DNA of 64,000 bases from Streptomyces actuosus (GCF_016921115.1 NZ_JAFFZS010000004.1:1-64000); one strand, 5' to 3'. Positions 1 to 8,600 are shown, counted from the first letter of the stretch. Notes: generated from the letters alone by a model not told the origin. Program-made: numbers and translations.

Positions 1-79
1 TGCGCGCGAACGGCTCGAACACCTCCGCCGCGAAGGTCTCCAACTCACCACGCACCACAGCAATCTCGTCCGGAGTCAC
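1..79 (-). CDS. IS701-family transposase, N-terminal fragment (cut by window edge)
   Basis: Reading leftwards from a GTG at 79 gives 26 codons that begin VTPDEIAVVRGEL and continue ETFAAEVFEPFAR before the window ends. This opening (TPDE..., then FAAEVFEPFAR) is how transposases of the IS701 family commonly begin in Streptomyces. Only the first few percent of the expected roughly 400 residues is visible, so the DDE catalytic residues cannot be checked and the gene may be intact or broken beyond the edge. It is the only sign of a mobile element in the window. Identification rests on recognising the N-terminal motif. Confidence 0.65.
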   Translation of the reverse strand, partial: MTPDEIAVVRGELETFAAEVFEPFAR

Positions 80-148
80 GCAGACTCAACGCCACGCCGG
101 GCCCACAGGACACGCACCGCCACAACCAACCTGACCAAGCACTACTAG
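1..148 (-). mobile_element. End of an IS701-like insertion sequence
   Basis: The transposase start at 79 is followed outward by about 65 non-coding bases and then directly by the stop codon of the next gene. That stop lies inside CTAG (145-148). IS701 elements are known to prefer YTAR targets and to duplicate 4 bp, so CTAG is the probable target duplication and the element end is probably just left of 145. The terminal inverted repeat cannot be confirmed without the other end. Confidence 0.45.
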
Positions 149-723
149 ACGACCGCGCCCCGCCCCGGATCGTCGCCGTCCTCGTCGTCCGTGCGCATCC
201 GCATCACCAGGGTGGCGAAGCCGCCGAGGAAGCCGCCGATGCAGAGCGTCGTCAGCCACCAGGTCATGTCCCAGCCGAGCAGCACGGCCAGCAGCAGCAG
301 GACCGGACCGCCGATCACGCCCAGCCACGCGAACCGCGCGGTCGTGTCCGACTCGGGCAGCGGTGGCGGCTCCGGCGGCTCGAAGTGGCCCTCGTCGTCC
401 TCGTCCAGATCGTCGTCGGACGTCTCGGGGAGCGAGTAGTCGCGCGGGCCGACGCCCGGGGCGAAGGAGACCGAGCCGCCCAGCGGGGTCACGGGCCTGC
501 CGCCCTTGCCGTCGGGCTGCTTCTCCGGTTCGTCCGCCTCCGGCTCCGGCTCCGGCAGCGCCAGGTCCTCCACGGACCGGAACGGCTTGGAGCCCGGCGG
601 GTCCGGGGGCTCCTTGCCGTACCCGGCGACGATGGCCGCCCAGGCCGCCGCCTCGTCGAAGGGCACGCTCTGCTCCTCCGGCTCGTCGAGCCCGTCCCCG
701 CGGTCCGCGTCGTGCTCAGCCAC
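145..723 (-). CDS. Conserved acidic membrane protein, function unknown
   Basis: This is a 192-residue protein from a GTG at 723. The start is chosen because it lies just after the stop of the upstream esterase gene (TGA at 718-716 on the same strand, 8 nt overlap) and because the acidic sequence begins there. About 125 residues are Pro/Glu/Asp-rich and probably disordered. Two hydrophobic stretches follow (about 131-149 and 153-170), then a short acidic tail ending GRGAVV. No enzymatic motif is visible. It overlaps and is probably co-transcribed with the esterase. Its TAG stop lies in the CTAG next to the IS end. The family recurs in streptomycetes, but I know no function for it. Confidence 0.75.
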   Translation of the reverse strand: MAEHDADRGDGLDEPEEQSVPFDEAAAWAAIVAGYGKEPPDPPGSKPFRSVEDLALPEPEPEADEPEKQPDGKGGRPVTPLGGSVSFAPGVGPRDYSLPETSDDDLDEDDEGHFEPPEPPPLPESDTTARFAWLGVIGGPVLLLLAVLLGWDMTWWLTTLCIGGFLGGFATLVMRMRTDDEDGDDPGRGAVV

Positions 724-1513
724 CTGCCGTTGTTCCTTCCTTGCCGACACTCGGAGCCAGCCGGCCGATGAAGGCGAGGCTCTCGTCGAAGATCCGCTCC
801 GCATCGTGGTCCAACGTCGCCACGTGGTAACTCTGTTCCAGCAGGACCTCCGTGACGTCAACGGACGAGACCCGCCCGAGGATCCGGGCCGAGTCCGCCG
901 GCGGCACCACATGGTCCTGCGGGCTGCGCAGCAGCAGCAGCGGCTGGGTGACCTGCGGCAGTTCGCCGTCCACCAGCCGCAGGAAGGTACGCAGGGAGTG
1001 GGCCGCGTGCAGCGGCACCCGGTCGTAGCCCAGTTCCGCGCCGTCCCCCCGGGCGATGTCGCTGGCGATGCCCTTCGTCGTCCGCACCAGGTGCCGGGCC
1101 ACGGGGAGGGCGTACGCGGACAGGCCGTGCACCTTGTTCGCCGGGTTCACCACGACGACGCCGCTGATCGCGTCGCCGTGCAGGGCCGCGAGGCGCAGGG
1201 CCAGCGCGCCGCCCATGGACAGCCCCGCCACGAACACGCGGGTGCAGCGCTCGCGCAGGGCGCGCAGCTCCCGGTCCACTTCCGCGTACCAGTCCTGCCA
1301 GCCGGTGACCTGGAGGTCCTCCCAGCGCGTGCCGTGCCCGGGCAGCAGGGGCAGCGACACGGTCAGCCCGTGACCGGCGAGGTGCTCCGCCCAGGGGCGC
1401 AGCGACTGGGGGGAACCGGTGAAGCCGTGACAGAGGAGGACGCCGACCTCCCCGCCCTCATGGCGGTACGGCTCGGCTCCAGGAAGGACCGTCACCTTCG
1501 GTCTCCTGTTCAT
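716..1513 (-). CDS. Alpha/beta-hydrolase carboxylesterase
   Basis: This 265-residue protein resembles the Est30-type carboxylesterases, cytoplasmic enzymes that hydrolyse short acyl esters or monoacylglycerols. The sequence shows the oxyanion segment CHGFTGSP near residue 28, the nucleophile elbow GLSMGG (Ser near residue 97), the acid in SPQDHVVPP and the catalytic His in SYHVATLDHD near the C-terminus, so the whole triad is present. The ATG at 1513 (MNRRPKVTV) was chosen over upstream in-frame codons because the conserved family sequence begins there. It is divergent from the acyltransferase gene at 1642, which suggests a lipid theme, but the substrate cannot be read from sequence. Confidence 0.85.
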   Translation of the reverse strand: MNRRPKVTVLPGAEPYRHEGGEVGVLLCHGFTGSPQSLRPWAEHLAGHGLTVSLPLLPGHGTRWEDLQVTGWQDWYAEVDRELRALRERCTRVFVAGLSMGGALALRLAALHGDAISGVVVVNPANKVHGLSAYALPVARHLVRTTKGIASDIARGDGAELGYDRVPLHAAHSLRTFLRLVDGELPQVTQPLLLLRSPQDHVVPPADSARILGRVSSVDVTEVLLEQSYHVATLDHDAERIFDESLAFIGRLAPSVGKEGTTAGG

Positions 1514-1641
1514 GAGAAAGGCATGAGCAACGTCCAGGTGAGGTTCACCGTACGCGACCGCACTGACACCGACCAGGGCCGTCGGGCTGTTGGCCGCCGG
1601 TGGGGTTAAGGTCTGATCGACACACATCAGGAGGCACTCGG

Positions 1642-2406
1642 TTGTTGTACGGCGCGATGAAGGTTTCCGTCGGGGGGCCGTTGAAGATCGTCTTCCGGCC
1701 CTGGGTGGAGGGCCTGGAGAACATTCCCGCCGAGGGCCCGGCGATCCTGGCGAGCAACCACCTCTCCTTCTCCGACTCGTTCTTCCTGCCCGCGGTGCTC
1801 GACCGCAAGGTCACCTTCATCGCGAAGGCCGAGTACTTCACCACGCCCGGGGTGAAGGGCCGGCTCACCGCCGCGTTCTTCAAGGGCGTCGGCCAGCTCC
1901 CGGTCGACCGCTCGGGCGCGCGGGGCGCGGGTGAGGCGGCGATCAGGAGCGGCATAGAGGTGCTGGAGCGCGGCGAGTTGTTCGGGATCTACCCGGAGGG
2001 CACCCGCTCGCCCGACGGCCGCCTCTACCGCGGCAAGCCCGGCGGCCTCGCGCGCGTGGCGCTCGCCACGGGCGCACCCGTGATCCCGGTGGCGATGATC
2101 GACACCGAGAAGATCCAGCCGCCGGGGAAGGTCGTCCCGAAGGTGATGCGGCCCGGCATCCGGATCGGCCGGCCGCTGGACTTCTCCCGGTACCAGGGCA
2201 TGGAGCACGACCGCTTCGTGCTGCGGGCGGTGACCGACGAGGTCATGTACGAGATCATGAAGCTCTCCGGCCAGGAGTACGTGGACATGTACGCGACCGC
2301 CGCCAAGCGGCAGATCGCGGAGGCCGCCAAGGCGGAGAAGGAGGCCAGGGCGGCACTGGCGAAGGCGGAGAAGGACCAGGCGAGGAAAGAGAAGCAGGAG
2401 AGCTAG
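1642..2406 (+). CDS. PlsC-type 1-acylglycerol-3-phosphate acyltransferase
   Basis: This is a 254-residue member of the glycerolipid acyltransferase family, which acylates lysophosphatidic acid or a related acceptor at the membrane. The catalytic NHLSFSD motif (HX4D) lies near residue 36, and the acceptor-binding EGTRSPDG motif near residue 119. A PVIPVAMI segment follows. The C-terminus is a Lys/Glu/Ala-rich helix. A TTG at 1642 is taken as the start because AGGAGGC ends about 7 bases upstream; TTG at 1645 or ATG at 1657 are possible. Genomes of this group carry several PlsC paralogues, so the exact acceptor is uncertain. A strong hairpin follows the stop. Confidence 0.85.
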   Translation: MLYGAMKVSVGGPLKIVFRPWVEGLENIPAEGPAILASNHLSFSDSFFLPAVLDRKVTFIAKAEYFTTPGVKGRLTAAFFKGVGQLPVDRSGARGAGEAAIRSGIEVLERGELFGIYPEGTRSPDGRLYRGKPGGLARVALATGAPVIPVAMIDTEKIQPPGKVVPKVMRPGIRIGRPLDFSRYQGMEHDRFVLRAVTDEVMYEIMKLSGQEYVDMYATAAKRQIAEAAKAEKEARAALAKAEKDQARKEKQES

Positions 2407-2464
2407 TGCCGTGACCGACGGGTCCGCCGGCCGTCGCGAGCCGGTGGACCCGTCGGTCACGGCA
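2407..2464 (+). terminator. Strong hairpin terminator
   Basis: A perfect 19-bp inverted repeat (TGCCGTGACCGACGGGTCC and its complement) is extended by about six further pairs around a small loop. It begins at the base after the acyltransferase stop codon. There is no U-tract, as is usual in this GC-rich group. Confidence 0.85.
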
Positions 2465-2530
2465 CCGGCGACGCCCGGCCGGCCGGGCGGGTGACGGGGC
2501 CGGGGGCGGTCCGGGACTCGGGGTGGGGAC

Positions 2531-3754
2531 ATGCCCAAGCGGGCGAAGGTCGTGAGGATGTCGGTCGAGCTGCCGCTGTGGCGCGCCCTGGCCGCCTACC
2601 GGGTGCTGACGATGCTGTACGCGGTCGGGCTGTTCGCCACCGCCTACGGCCGCTTCCCCCGCCCCGGCGTCGCGATCGCGTACTACGGCGTGCTGTGCGT
2701 GTGGACGCTGACCACGCTGCCCAGGGTCGCGAGCGAGGCGGCCTGCACCCGCCGGTTCCTCGCCGCCGACCTCACGATCGCCCTCTGCGGGATCCTGCTC
2801 ACCCCCGTCGCCGACACACACCAGCGGATCGTCGAGGGCGGCCCCACCCTGCCGTCGATCTGGACCGCAGGCTCGGTGCTGGCCTTCGCGATCAAGGGCG
2901 GCTGGCGCTGGGCGGCCCTGGCCTCCACCGCCGTCGCCGTCGCCAACCTGGTCGAACGCGGCGCCCCGGCCCGGGACACCGTGCACAACGTGGTCCTGGT
3001 GTGGGTCGCCTCCATCGCCATCGGCTATGTCGTCGAGGTCGCCCGTGCCTCCGAGCGCACCCTCGCCCGCGCCCTGGAGATCGAGGCCGCGACCCGGGAG
3101 CGTGAGCGACTGGCCCGGGACATCCACGACGGGGTGCTCCAGGTCCTGGCCATGGTCAAGCGCCGCGGGACCGCGCTCGGCGGCGAGGCGGCCGAGCTGG
3201 GCCGTCTCGCGGGGGACCAGGAGGTGGCCCTGCGCACCCTGGTCTCCGGGGGCCTCGGCCCCATCCCCCGCATCCCGCAGGACGCCGAACGCGGCGCCGT
3301 CGTCCGCGTGGTGGAGGACGAGCCGCACGACGGTGCCCCCCTGGACCTGCGCTGCCTGCTCGCCCCGCACGCCGGCGCCCGCGTCAGCCTCGCCGAGCCG
3401 GGCGCCCCGGTGCGGCTGCCCCCGGGCGCGGCGCGGGAAGTGGCCGCCGCCGTCGGCGCGGCGCTGGACAACGTCCGGCAGCACGCCGGCCCCGGCGCGC
3501 ACGCCTGGATACTCGTCGAGGACGAGCCCGAGGCGGTGATCGTGACCGTGCGGGACGACGGGCCCGGCATCCCCGAGGGGCGGCTGGCGCGGGCGGAGAG
3601 CGAGGGCCGGCTCGGCGCGGCCCAGTCGATCCGAGGGCGCCTGCGCGACCTCGGCGGCACCGCCGAGTGGGTCTCGATCCCGGGGCAGGGCACGGAGGTC
3701 GAGCTGACGGTACCCAGGGACGGAACGCGGACACGGGGGAAGGCGGAGCGGTGA
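2531..3754 (+). CDS. Sensor histidine kinase (HisKA_3, MacS/NarL-type)
   Basis: This 407-residue membrane kinase autophosphorylates on His and passes phosphate to the response regulator encoded next. Residues about 20-180 form five or six hydrophobic segments, resembling the DUF5931 sensor region of MacS-type kinases. The dimerisation box RERLARDIHDGVLQ carries the phospho-acceptor His near residue 199. The C-terminal HATPase shows LDNVRQHA (N-box) and DDGPGIPEG (G1), ending near residue 395. The stop TGA overlaps the ATG of the regulator by one base, so the two are translationally coupled. The stimulus is unknown. ATG at 2531 was kept; GTG or ATG codons a few residues in are alternatives. 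Confidence 0.85.
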   Translation: MPKRAKVVRMSVELPLWRALAAYRVLTMLYAVGLFATAYGRFPRPGVAIAYYGVLCVWTLTTLPRVASEAACTRRFLAADLTIALCGILLTPVADTHQRIVEGGPTLPSIWTAGSVLAFAIKGGWRWAALASTAVAVANLVERGAPARDTVHNVVLVWVASIAIGYVVEVARASERTLARALEIEAATRERERLARDIHDGVLQVLAMVKRRGTALGGEAAELGRLAGDQEVALRTLVSGGLGPIPRIPQDAERGAVVRVVEDEPHDGAPLDLRCLLAPHAGARVSLAEPGAPVRLPPGAAREVAAAVGAALDNVRQHAGPGAHAWILVEDEPEAVIVTVRDDGPGIPEGRLARAESEGRLGAAQSIRGRLRDLGGTAEWVSIPGQGTEVELTVPRDGTRTRGKAER

Positions 3755-4437
3755 TGAGCGAGCAGCAGGGCCCGATCAAGGTCATGGTGGTCGACGACCA
3801 CCCCATGTGGCGCGACGCGGTCGCCCGCGACCTGGCCGAGTCCGGTTTCGAGGTGGTCGCCACCGCCGGCGACGGCGCGCAGGCCGTGCGGCGCGCCCGG
3901 GCCGCCGTGCCGGACGTGCTGGTCCTGGACCTGAACCTGCCCGGCAAGCCCGGCGTACAGGTCTGCAAGGAGGTCGTCTCCGCCCATCCGCAGCTGCGCG
4001 TGCTGGTGCTGTCGGCCAGCGGTGAGCACGCCGACGTGCTGGAGGCGGTCAAGTCCGGCGCGACGGGCTACCTGGTGAAGTCGGCGTCCACCGAGGAACT
4101 GCGCGACGCGGTCCGCCGCACCGCCGCCGGCGACCCGGTGTTCACGCCGGGCCTGGCCGGTCTGGTCCTCGGCGAGTACCGCCGGCTCGCCTCCGAGCCC
4201 GGGCCGCCCGCCGGGACGGTCGGCGACGAGCCGGGGACGCCCCGGCTCACCGACCGGGAGACGGAAGTGCTGCGCCTGGTCGCCAAGGGGCTCAGCTACA
4301 AGCAGATCGCCGAACGCCTCGTCATCTCCCATCGCACGGTGCAGAACCACGTCCAGAACACCCTCGGCAAGCTCCAACTGCACAACCGCGTCGAGCTGGT
4401 GCGCTACGCCATCGAGCGGGGCCTGGACGACGAGTGA
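3754..4437 (+). CDS. LuxR/NarL-family response regulator
   Basis: This 227-residue transcription factor is the partner of the kinase just upstream. The receiver domain (about 8-125) has the acidic pair VVDDHP, the phospho-acceptor Asp in VLVLDLNLPG, and the Lys of GYLVKSAS. The LuxR helix-turn-helix (about 165-225) begins LTDRETEVLRLVAKG and contains ERLVISHRTVQNHV. The ATG at 3754 overlaps the kinase stop; a GTG lies one codon earlier. Target genes are not evident; the next gene, pfkA, has its own spacing and a Crp-like site. Confidence 0.9.
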   Translation: MSEQQGPIKVMVVDDHPMWRDAVARDLAESGFEVVATAGDGAQAVRRARAAVPDVLVLDLNLPGKPGVQVCKEVVSAHPQLRVLVLSASGEHADVLEAVKSGATGYLVKSASTEELRDAVRRTAAGDPVFTPGLAGLVLGEYRRLASEPGPPAGTVGDEPGTPRLTDRETEVLRLVAKGLSYKQIAERLVISHRTVQNHVQNTLGKLQLHNRVELVRYAIERGLDDE

Positions 4438-4521
4438 GCAGGGCGGCCCGCGCCGCCCGGCCCGCGCTGTCGGCCAACCGGCCGGGAATTCACCGGATTT
4501 GCCCGTTGCGGTCCTGCCGAA

Positions 4522-4535
4522 GTGACCTGCGTCAC
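4522..4535. promoter_or_regulatory. Putative Crp-binding site upstream of pfkA
   Basis: GTGACCTGCGTCAC fits the published Streptomyces Crp consensus GTG(N)6GNCAC exactly and is symmetric (GTGAC-N4-GTCAC). It lies 78 bp upstream of the pfkA start, just before a possible -10 (CATTAG). A Crp site on a glycolytic gene makes biological sense. One 14-bp match can also occur by chance. Confidence 0.5.
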
Positions 4536-4612
4536 CATTAGCGTGCGGGGAGAGCCTTTTCGGCTCGCACGCGCCGCACGCACGCGGCGACCGCGGCGAA
4601 GGGACCCATTCC

Positions 4613-5641
4613 ATGCGGATCGGAGTACTGACCGGCGGCGGAGACTGCCCCGGCCTCAACGCCGTCATCCGGGCCGTCGTCCGCAAGGGCGTCCAGGAGT
4701 ACGGCCACGGCTTCATCGGCTTCCGCGACGGCTGGCGGGGCCCCCTCGAAGGGGACACCGTCCGCCTCGACATCCCCGCCGTGCGCGGCATTCTGCCGCG
4801 CGGCGGCACCATCCTCGGCTCCTCGCGCACCCATCCGCTCCGGCACGACAACGCCGTCCGGCGCATCAAGGCGAACCTAGCCAAGCACGACGTCGAGGCG
4901 CTCATCACGATCGGCGGCGAGGACACCCTCGGGGTCGCCGCCCGCCTGTCCGACGACTACGGTGTGCCCTGCGTCGGCGTGCCGAAGACGATAGACAACG
5001 ACCTGTCCGCCACGGACTACACCTTCGGTTTCGACACCGCCGTCGGCATCGCCACCGAAGCCATCGACCGCCTGCACACCACCGCCGAGTCCCACATGCG
5101 GGTCCTCGTCGTGGAGGTGATGGGCCGCCACACCGGCTGGATCGCGCTGCACTCGGGGCTCGCCGGCGGCGCCAACGTCATCCTCATCCCCGAGCAGCGC
5201 TTCGACATCGACCAGGTGTGCGCCTGGGTGACGTCGCGCTTCAGGGCGTCGTACGCACCGATCGTCGTCGTCGCCGAGGGGGCCGTGCCCCGGGACGGCT
5301 CCATGGTGCTCAAGGACGGCTCGCAGGACCCCTTCGGGCACGTCCGGCTCTCCGGCATCGGCGAATGGCTCGCCAGGGAGATCGAGCGGCGCACCGGCAA
5401 GGAGGCCCGCACCACCGTCCTCGGCCATGTGCAGCGCGGAGGCACGCCCAGTGCCTTCGACCGCTGGCTCGCCACCCGCTTCGGCCTGCACGCCGTCGAC
5501 GCGGTGCACGAACGGGACTTCGGCACGATGGTGTCCCTGCGCGGCACGGACATCGTCCGCGTCCCGATGGCCGAGGCCACGGCGAAGCTGAAGACGGTGG
5601 ATGTGAAGCTGTACGAAGAGGCCGGAGTGTTCTTCGGCTGA
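4613..5641 (+). CDS. pfkA: 6-phosphofructokinase
   Basis: This 342-residue enzyme phosphorylates fructose 6-phosphate to fructose 1,6-bisphosphate, the committed step of glycolysis. The phosphoryl-donor loop GGGDCPGLNAVIR is at residues 8-20, GGEDTLG near 99-105, the catalytic PKTIDND near 122-128 and MGRHTGW near 163-169. It belongs to the actinobacterial group that includes the S. coelicolor ATP-PFK and the Amycolatopsis pyrophosphate PFK. Both carry GGED, so ATP is inferred from the Streptomyces precedent. An ATG with AAGGGA upstream fixes the start. A Crp-like site lies upstream and a hairpin follows the stop. Streptomyces usually has other pfk paralogues. Confidence 0.92.
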   Translation: MRIGVLTGGGDCPGLNAVIRAVVRKGVQEYGHGFIGFRDGWRGPLEGDTVRLDIPAVRGILPRGGTILGSSRTHPLRHDNAVRRIKANLAKHDVEALITIGGEDTLGVAARLSDDYGVPCVGVPKTIDNDLSATDYTFGFDTAVGIATEAIDRLHTTAESHMRVLVVEVMGRHTGWIALHSGLAGGANVILIPEQRFDIDQVCAWVTSRFRASYAPIVVVAEGAVPRDGSMVLKDGSQDPFGHVRLSGIGEWLAREIERRTGKEARTTVLGHVQRGGTPSAFDRWLATRFGLHAVDAVHERDFGTMVSLRGTDIVRVPMAEATAKLKTVDVKLYEEAGVFFG

Positions 5642-5649
5642 CGGGGTGC

Positions 5650-5672
5650 CCGACCGGCCCGAGGCCGGTCGG
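5650..5672 (+). terminator. Hairpin after pfkA
   Basis: CCGACCGGCC and GGCCGGTCGG form a perfect 10-bp stem with a 3-base loop, 9 bases after the pfkA stop codon. Confidence 0.7.
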
Positions 5673-5715
5673 ACGCCGTACGCTCGGCCCATGCCGACCT
5701 GAGACGGGAGAGTCG

Positions 5716-6711
5716 ATGGAGATCCTGGCCTTCGGAGTGCAGGCCGACGAGAAGCCGCTGATGGAGCGGGCCTTCGCCGGTCACCACGAGGTCCGCTGCC
5801 TGGATGTGTTCCTCAACGAGGACACCGCTCCGATCGCGACCGGCTACGAGGTGATCTCCAGCAGCGTCAACGCCGACCTGAACGGCCGCGTGCTGGAGAT
5901 CCTCTCGGCCGGCGGCACCCGGATGATCGCCCAGCGGTCCACCGGATTCAACAACGTCGACCTGACCGTCGCCGAGCGGCTCGGCATCACGGTCGCCCGG
6001 GTGTCGTACTACTCGCCCCACTCCGTCGCCGAGTTCGCCTGGACCCTCGCCATGGCGGTCAACCGGCGGATCGTGCGGGCCTCCACCCGCACCCGCGACT
6101 TCGACTTCCGGCTCGACGGGCTGATGGGCCGCGACATGCACGGCCGCACGGCCGGCGTGCTCGGCACCGGCAGGATCGGCGAGGCGTTCGCCCGGATCGC
6201 CCACGGCTTCGGCATGCGGCTGCTGGGCTGGGACGTCGCCGAGAACCCCGCCTGCCTGGACCTCGGCATGAAGTACGTCTCCAAGGAGGAGCTGCTCACC
6301 GAGTCCGACCTGGTCAGCCTGCACGTCCCGCTGATGCCGCAGACGCAGCACCTCATCGACGGCGCCGCGCTGAGGGCCATGAAGGACGACGCCGTCCTGG
6401 TCAACTCCAGCCGCGGCGGCCTGATCGACACCGTGGCCCTCGTCGACGAGCTGCGCGCCGGCCGGTTCACCGGCGTCGGCCTGGACGTCTACGAGGCGGA
6501 GGCGGGCCTGTTCTTCCTCGACAAGTCCCTCCAGGCCATCGAGGACGACACGCTGGCCCGCCTGCTCACCTTCCCGAACGTCCTGGTCACCTCCCACCAG
6601 GCGTACTACACCGTGGAGGCGGTCGGCCAGATCGTCGAGACCACGGTGAGCAACGTCCTCGACTACCGGGCCGGCCGCCGCTCGGAGAACGTGCTGGTGC
6701 CCCGCAGCTGA
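5716..6711 (+). CDS. D-lactate dehydrogenase-type 2-hydroxyacid dehydrogenase
   Basis: This 331-residue NAD-dependent enzyme most resembles fermentative D-lactate dehydrogenases, which interconvert pyruvate and D-lactate. The Rossmann motif GTGRIGEAF is near residues 151-159. The catalytic Arg is in NSSRGGLID, the Glu in DVYEAEAG and the His in TSHQAYYT, so the Arg-Glu-His set is complete. The ATG at 5716 follows GACGGGAGAG, a good ribosome site. It lies downstream of pfkA and may dispose of pyruvate under low oxygen, which is inference. Its last 49 bases overlap the 3' end of the convergent trpEG gene. Confidence 0.87.
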   Translation: MEILAFGVQADEKPLMERAFAGHHEVRCLDVFLNEDTAPIATGYEVISSSVNADLNGRVLEILSAGGTRMIAQRSTGFNNVDLTVAERLGITVARVSYYSPHSVAEFAWTLAMAVNRRIVRASTRTRDFDFRLDGLMGRDMHGRTAGVLGTGRIGEAFARIAHGFGMRLLGWDVAENPACLDLGMKYVSKEELLTESDLVSLHVPLMPQTQHLIDGAALRAMKDDAVLVNSSRGGLIDTVALVDELRAGRFTGVGLDVYEAEAGLFFLDKSLQAIEDDTLARLLTFPNVLVTSHQAYYTVEAVGQIVETTVSNVLDYRAGRRSENVLVPRS

Positions 6712-8600
6712 TCCAGCAGCCGCCCGACGACGGCGGCGCCGTTCAGGGTCAGCACCGACTCGGGGTGGAACTGCACGCCGGCGATCGCGTTCGACGGCGC
6801 GCCCGCGGCGGGATCCGGCCCGCGCAGCGCGTGCACCTCGTGCGCCCCGTTCCGGCTGACCTCGATGCCGCGCGCGGCCAGCCTCCGCGCGGCCTCGTCG
6901 TCGCAGCGGGCGACGTAGCTGTTGTAGAAGCCGACCGTCTCCTGGCGCCCGAACAGGTCGATCACCGTCTGCGCCCCCTGGTACGGCACCTCCTTCCGCA
7001 CGATCTCCAGGCCCAGCTCGGCCGCGATCAGCTCGTGGCCGAGGCACACGCCCAGGACGCCGTGGCGGTGCTCCCGCAGGACCGCCGCGGTCAGCCCGCG
7101 CAGGAACCGCATCCGGGGGTCGGCCAGGTCGGAGGGGTCACCGGGGCCGGGGCCCAGGACCAGCGGGCCCTCGTGCGCCAGGACCGCGTCGCCGAGACCG
7201 GGCTCGTCGTACCGCCGGACGGTGACGGTCGTCCCGTTCGACCGCAGCACGTGCGCCAGCATCGCGGTGAAGGTGTCCTCGGCGTCGACGACCAGGGCGT
7301 GCCCGGCCGGCTCCCGCGACGGCTGCTGCATCCGCAGCCAGAACGGCGCCAGCGAGGCCCGCCGCCCGTCCAGCGCCGCGCGCACCCGGGGGTCGTCGGC
7401 CAGCCGCGGCCGCGCCCGCTCCGCACGGGGCCGGGACGGCCGCACCCCCAGGGCCGCGAGCACTCCCGCCGCCTTGGCGTGGGTCTCGGCGACCTCGCCC
7501 GCCGGATCGGAGCCGCGCACCAGAGTGGCGCCGACCGGCACGCGCAACCGCCCGGAGGCGGAGATCTCGGCGGTGCGGATGAGGATGGGGGAGTCGAGGG
7601 TCTGGGCGCCGCCGGCGTCCCGGCCGAGCAGGGCCAGGGCGCCCGCGTAGTAGCCGCGCCCGCCGGTCTCGTGCCGTTCGATCACCCGGCATGCGTTCTG
7701 CACCGGCGACCCGGTGACGGTGGCCGCGAACATGGTCTCCCGCAGCACCTCGCGCACGTCCAGCGAGGACTTCCCGCGCAGTTCGTACTCGGTGTGCGCG
7801 AGGTGCGCCATCTCCTTCAGCCGCGGCCCGACGACGACCCCGCCCATGTCGCCGACGGTGCACATCATCTTCAGCTCCTCGTCCACGACCATGGACAGCT
7901 CCTCGATCTCCTTGCCGTCGGCCAGGAACCGGAGCAGGTGCTCGGGGGTGGGGCCCTCGGCGGGGTACCGGTAGGTCCCGCTGATCGGGTTCATCACGAC
8001 CGTGCCCGCCCCCGCCCCGCCGTCGCCGGGTCGCGCCCCGGACATCCGCACGTGCACCTCGGGGCTCGCGCCGACGAGCGTCCGCTCCCCGGTGTGCACG
8101 ACGAACGTCCAGTAGGCGCCCCGCTCGCCCTCCAGCAGCCGCCGGAACAGGGCCAGCGCGTCGCCCCGGGTGAAGCCCGGGATCCGGCCCTCGTAGGTCC
8201 GCCGGATCACGAAGTTGGCGCCCTCGCCCCGCCCGATCTCCTCGCGCAGCACGCGGGAGACGGTCTCGGCGTACTCCTCGTCGGGCACGTCGAAGCCCCC
8301 GCCGTCGACGCGGACGCGGTGCCCGGGCAACTGGGCGAGGGCCTGCTCCAGGGTGAGGGCGCGGGTCTCCTCGGGGACGAGGACGGCCAGCGGCGTGCCG
8401 TCGTCGCGGACGTCGAAGCCGCGCTCGCGGATCTGCCGGAAGGGGACGAGCGCGAGGCCCTCGTCGGGCAGGCCGGCGAGGCGGTCGCAGGTGGCGACCT
8501 GGCCGAGGAGCACCTCGACGGTGTTCTCGTCGTGGCCCGGCGTGCGGCGGCGCAGCAGGGCGAACGGGCGGGGATCGTCGAGGAGGTCGAGCAGCGTCAT
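6663..8600 (-). CDS. trpEG: Anthranilate synthase, fused TrpE-TrpG
   Basis: This 645-residue fusion converts chorismate and glutamine to anthranilate, the first step of tryptophan synthesis. The N-terminal chorismate-binding part (about 1-400) contains GSPVQNACRVIERHE and PISGTYRYP. The C-terminal class I glutamine amidotransferase part (about 440-635) has GVCLGHE with the nucleophilic Cys, and GVQFHPES with the catalytic His. Fused TrpE-G enzymes occur in primary metabolism here and also in phenazine clusters; the Trp-codon attenuator upstream and absence of phenazine genes argue for tryptophan. The last 49 bases overlap the convergent dehydrogenase gene, with no terminator between. DAHP synthase lies about 3 kb away. 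Confidence 0.92.
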   Translation of the reverse strand: MTLLDLLDDPRPFALLRRRTPGHDENTVEVLLGQVATCDRLAGLPDEGLALVPFRQIRERGFDVRDDGTPLAVLVPEETRALTLEQALAQLPGHRVRVDGGGFDVPDEEYAETVSRVLREEIGRGEGANFVIRRTYEGRIPGFTRGDALALFRRLLEGERGAYWTFVVHTGERTLVGASPEVHVRMSGARPGDGGAGAGTVVMNPISGTYRYPAEGPTPEHLLRFLADGKEIEELSMVVDEELKMMCTVGDMGGVVVGPRLKEMAHLAHTEYELRGKSSLDVREVLRETMFAATVTGSPVQNACRVIERHETGGRGYYAGALALLGRDAGGAQTLDSPILIRTAEISASGRLRVPVGATLVRGSDPAGEVAETHAKAAGVLAALGVRPSRPRAERARPRLADDPRVRAALDGRRASLAPFWLRMQQPSREPAGHALVVDAEDTFTAMLAHVLRSNGTTVTVRRYDEPGLGDAVLAHEGPLVLGPGPGDPSDLADPRMRFLRGLTAAVLREHRHGVLGVCLGHELIAAELGLEIVRKEVPYQGAQTVIDLFGRQETVGFYNSYVARCDDEAARRLAARGIEVSRNGAHEVHALRGPDPAAGAPSNAIAGVQFHPESVLTLNGAAVVGRLLDQLRGTSTFSERRPAR

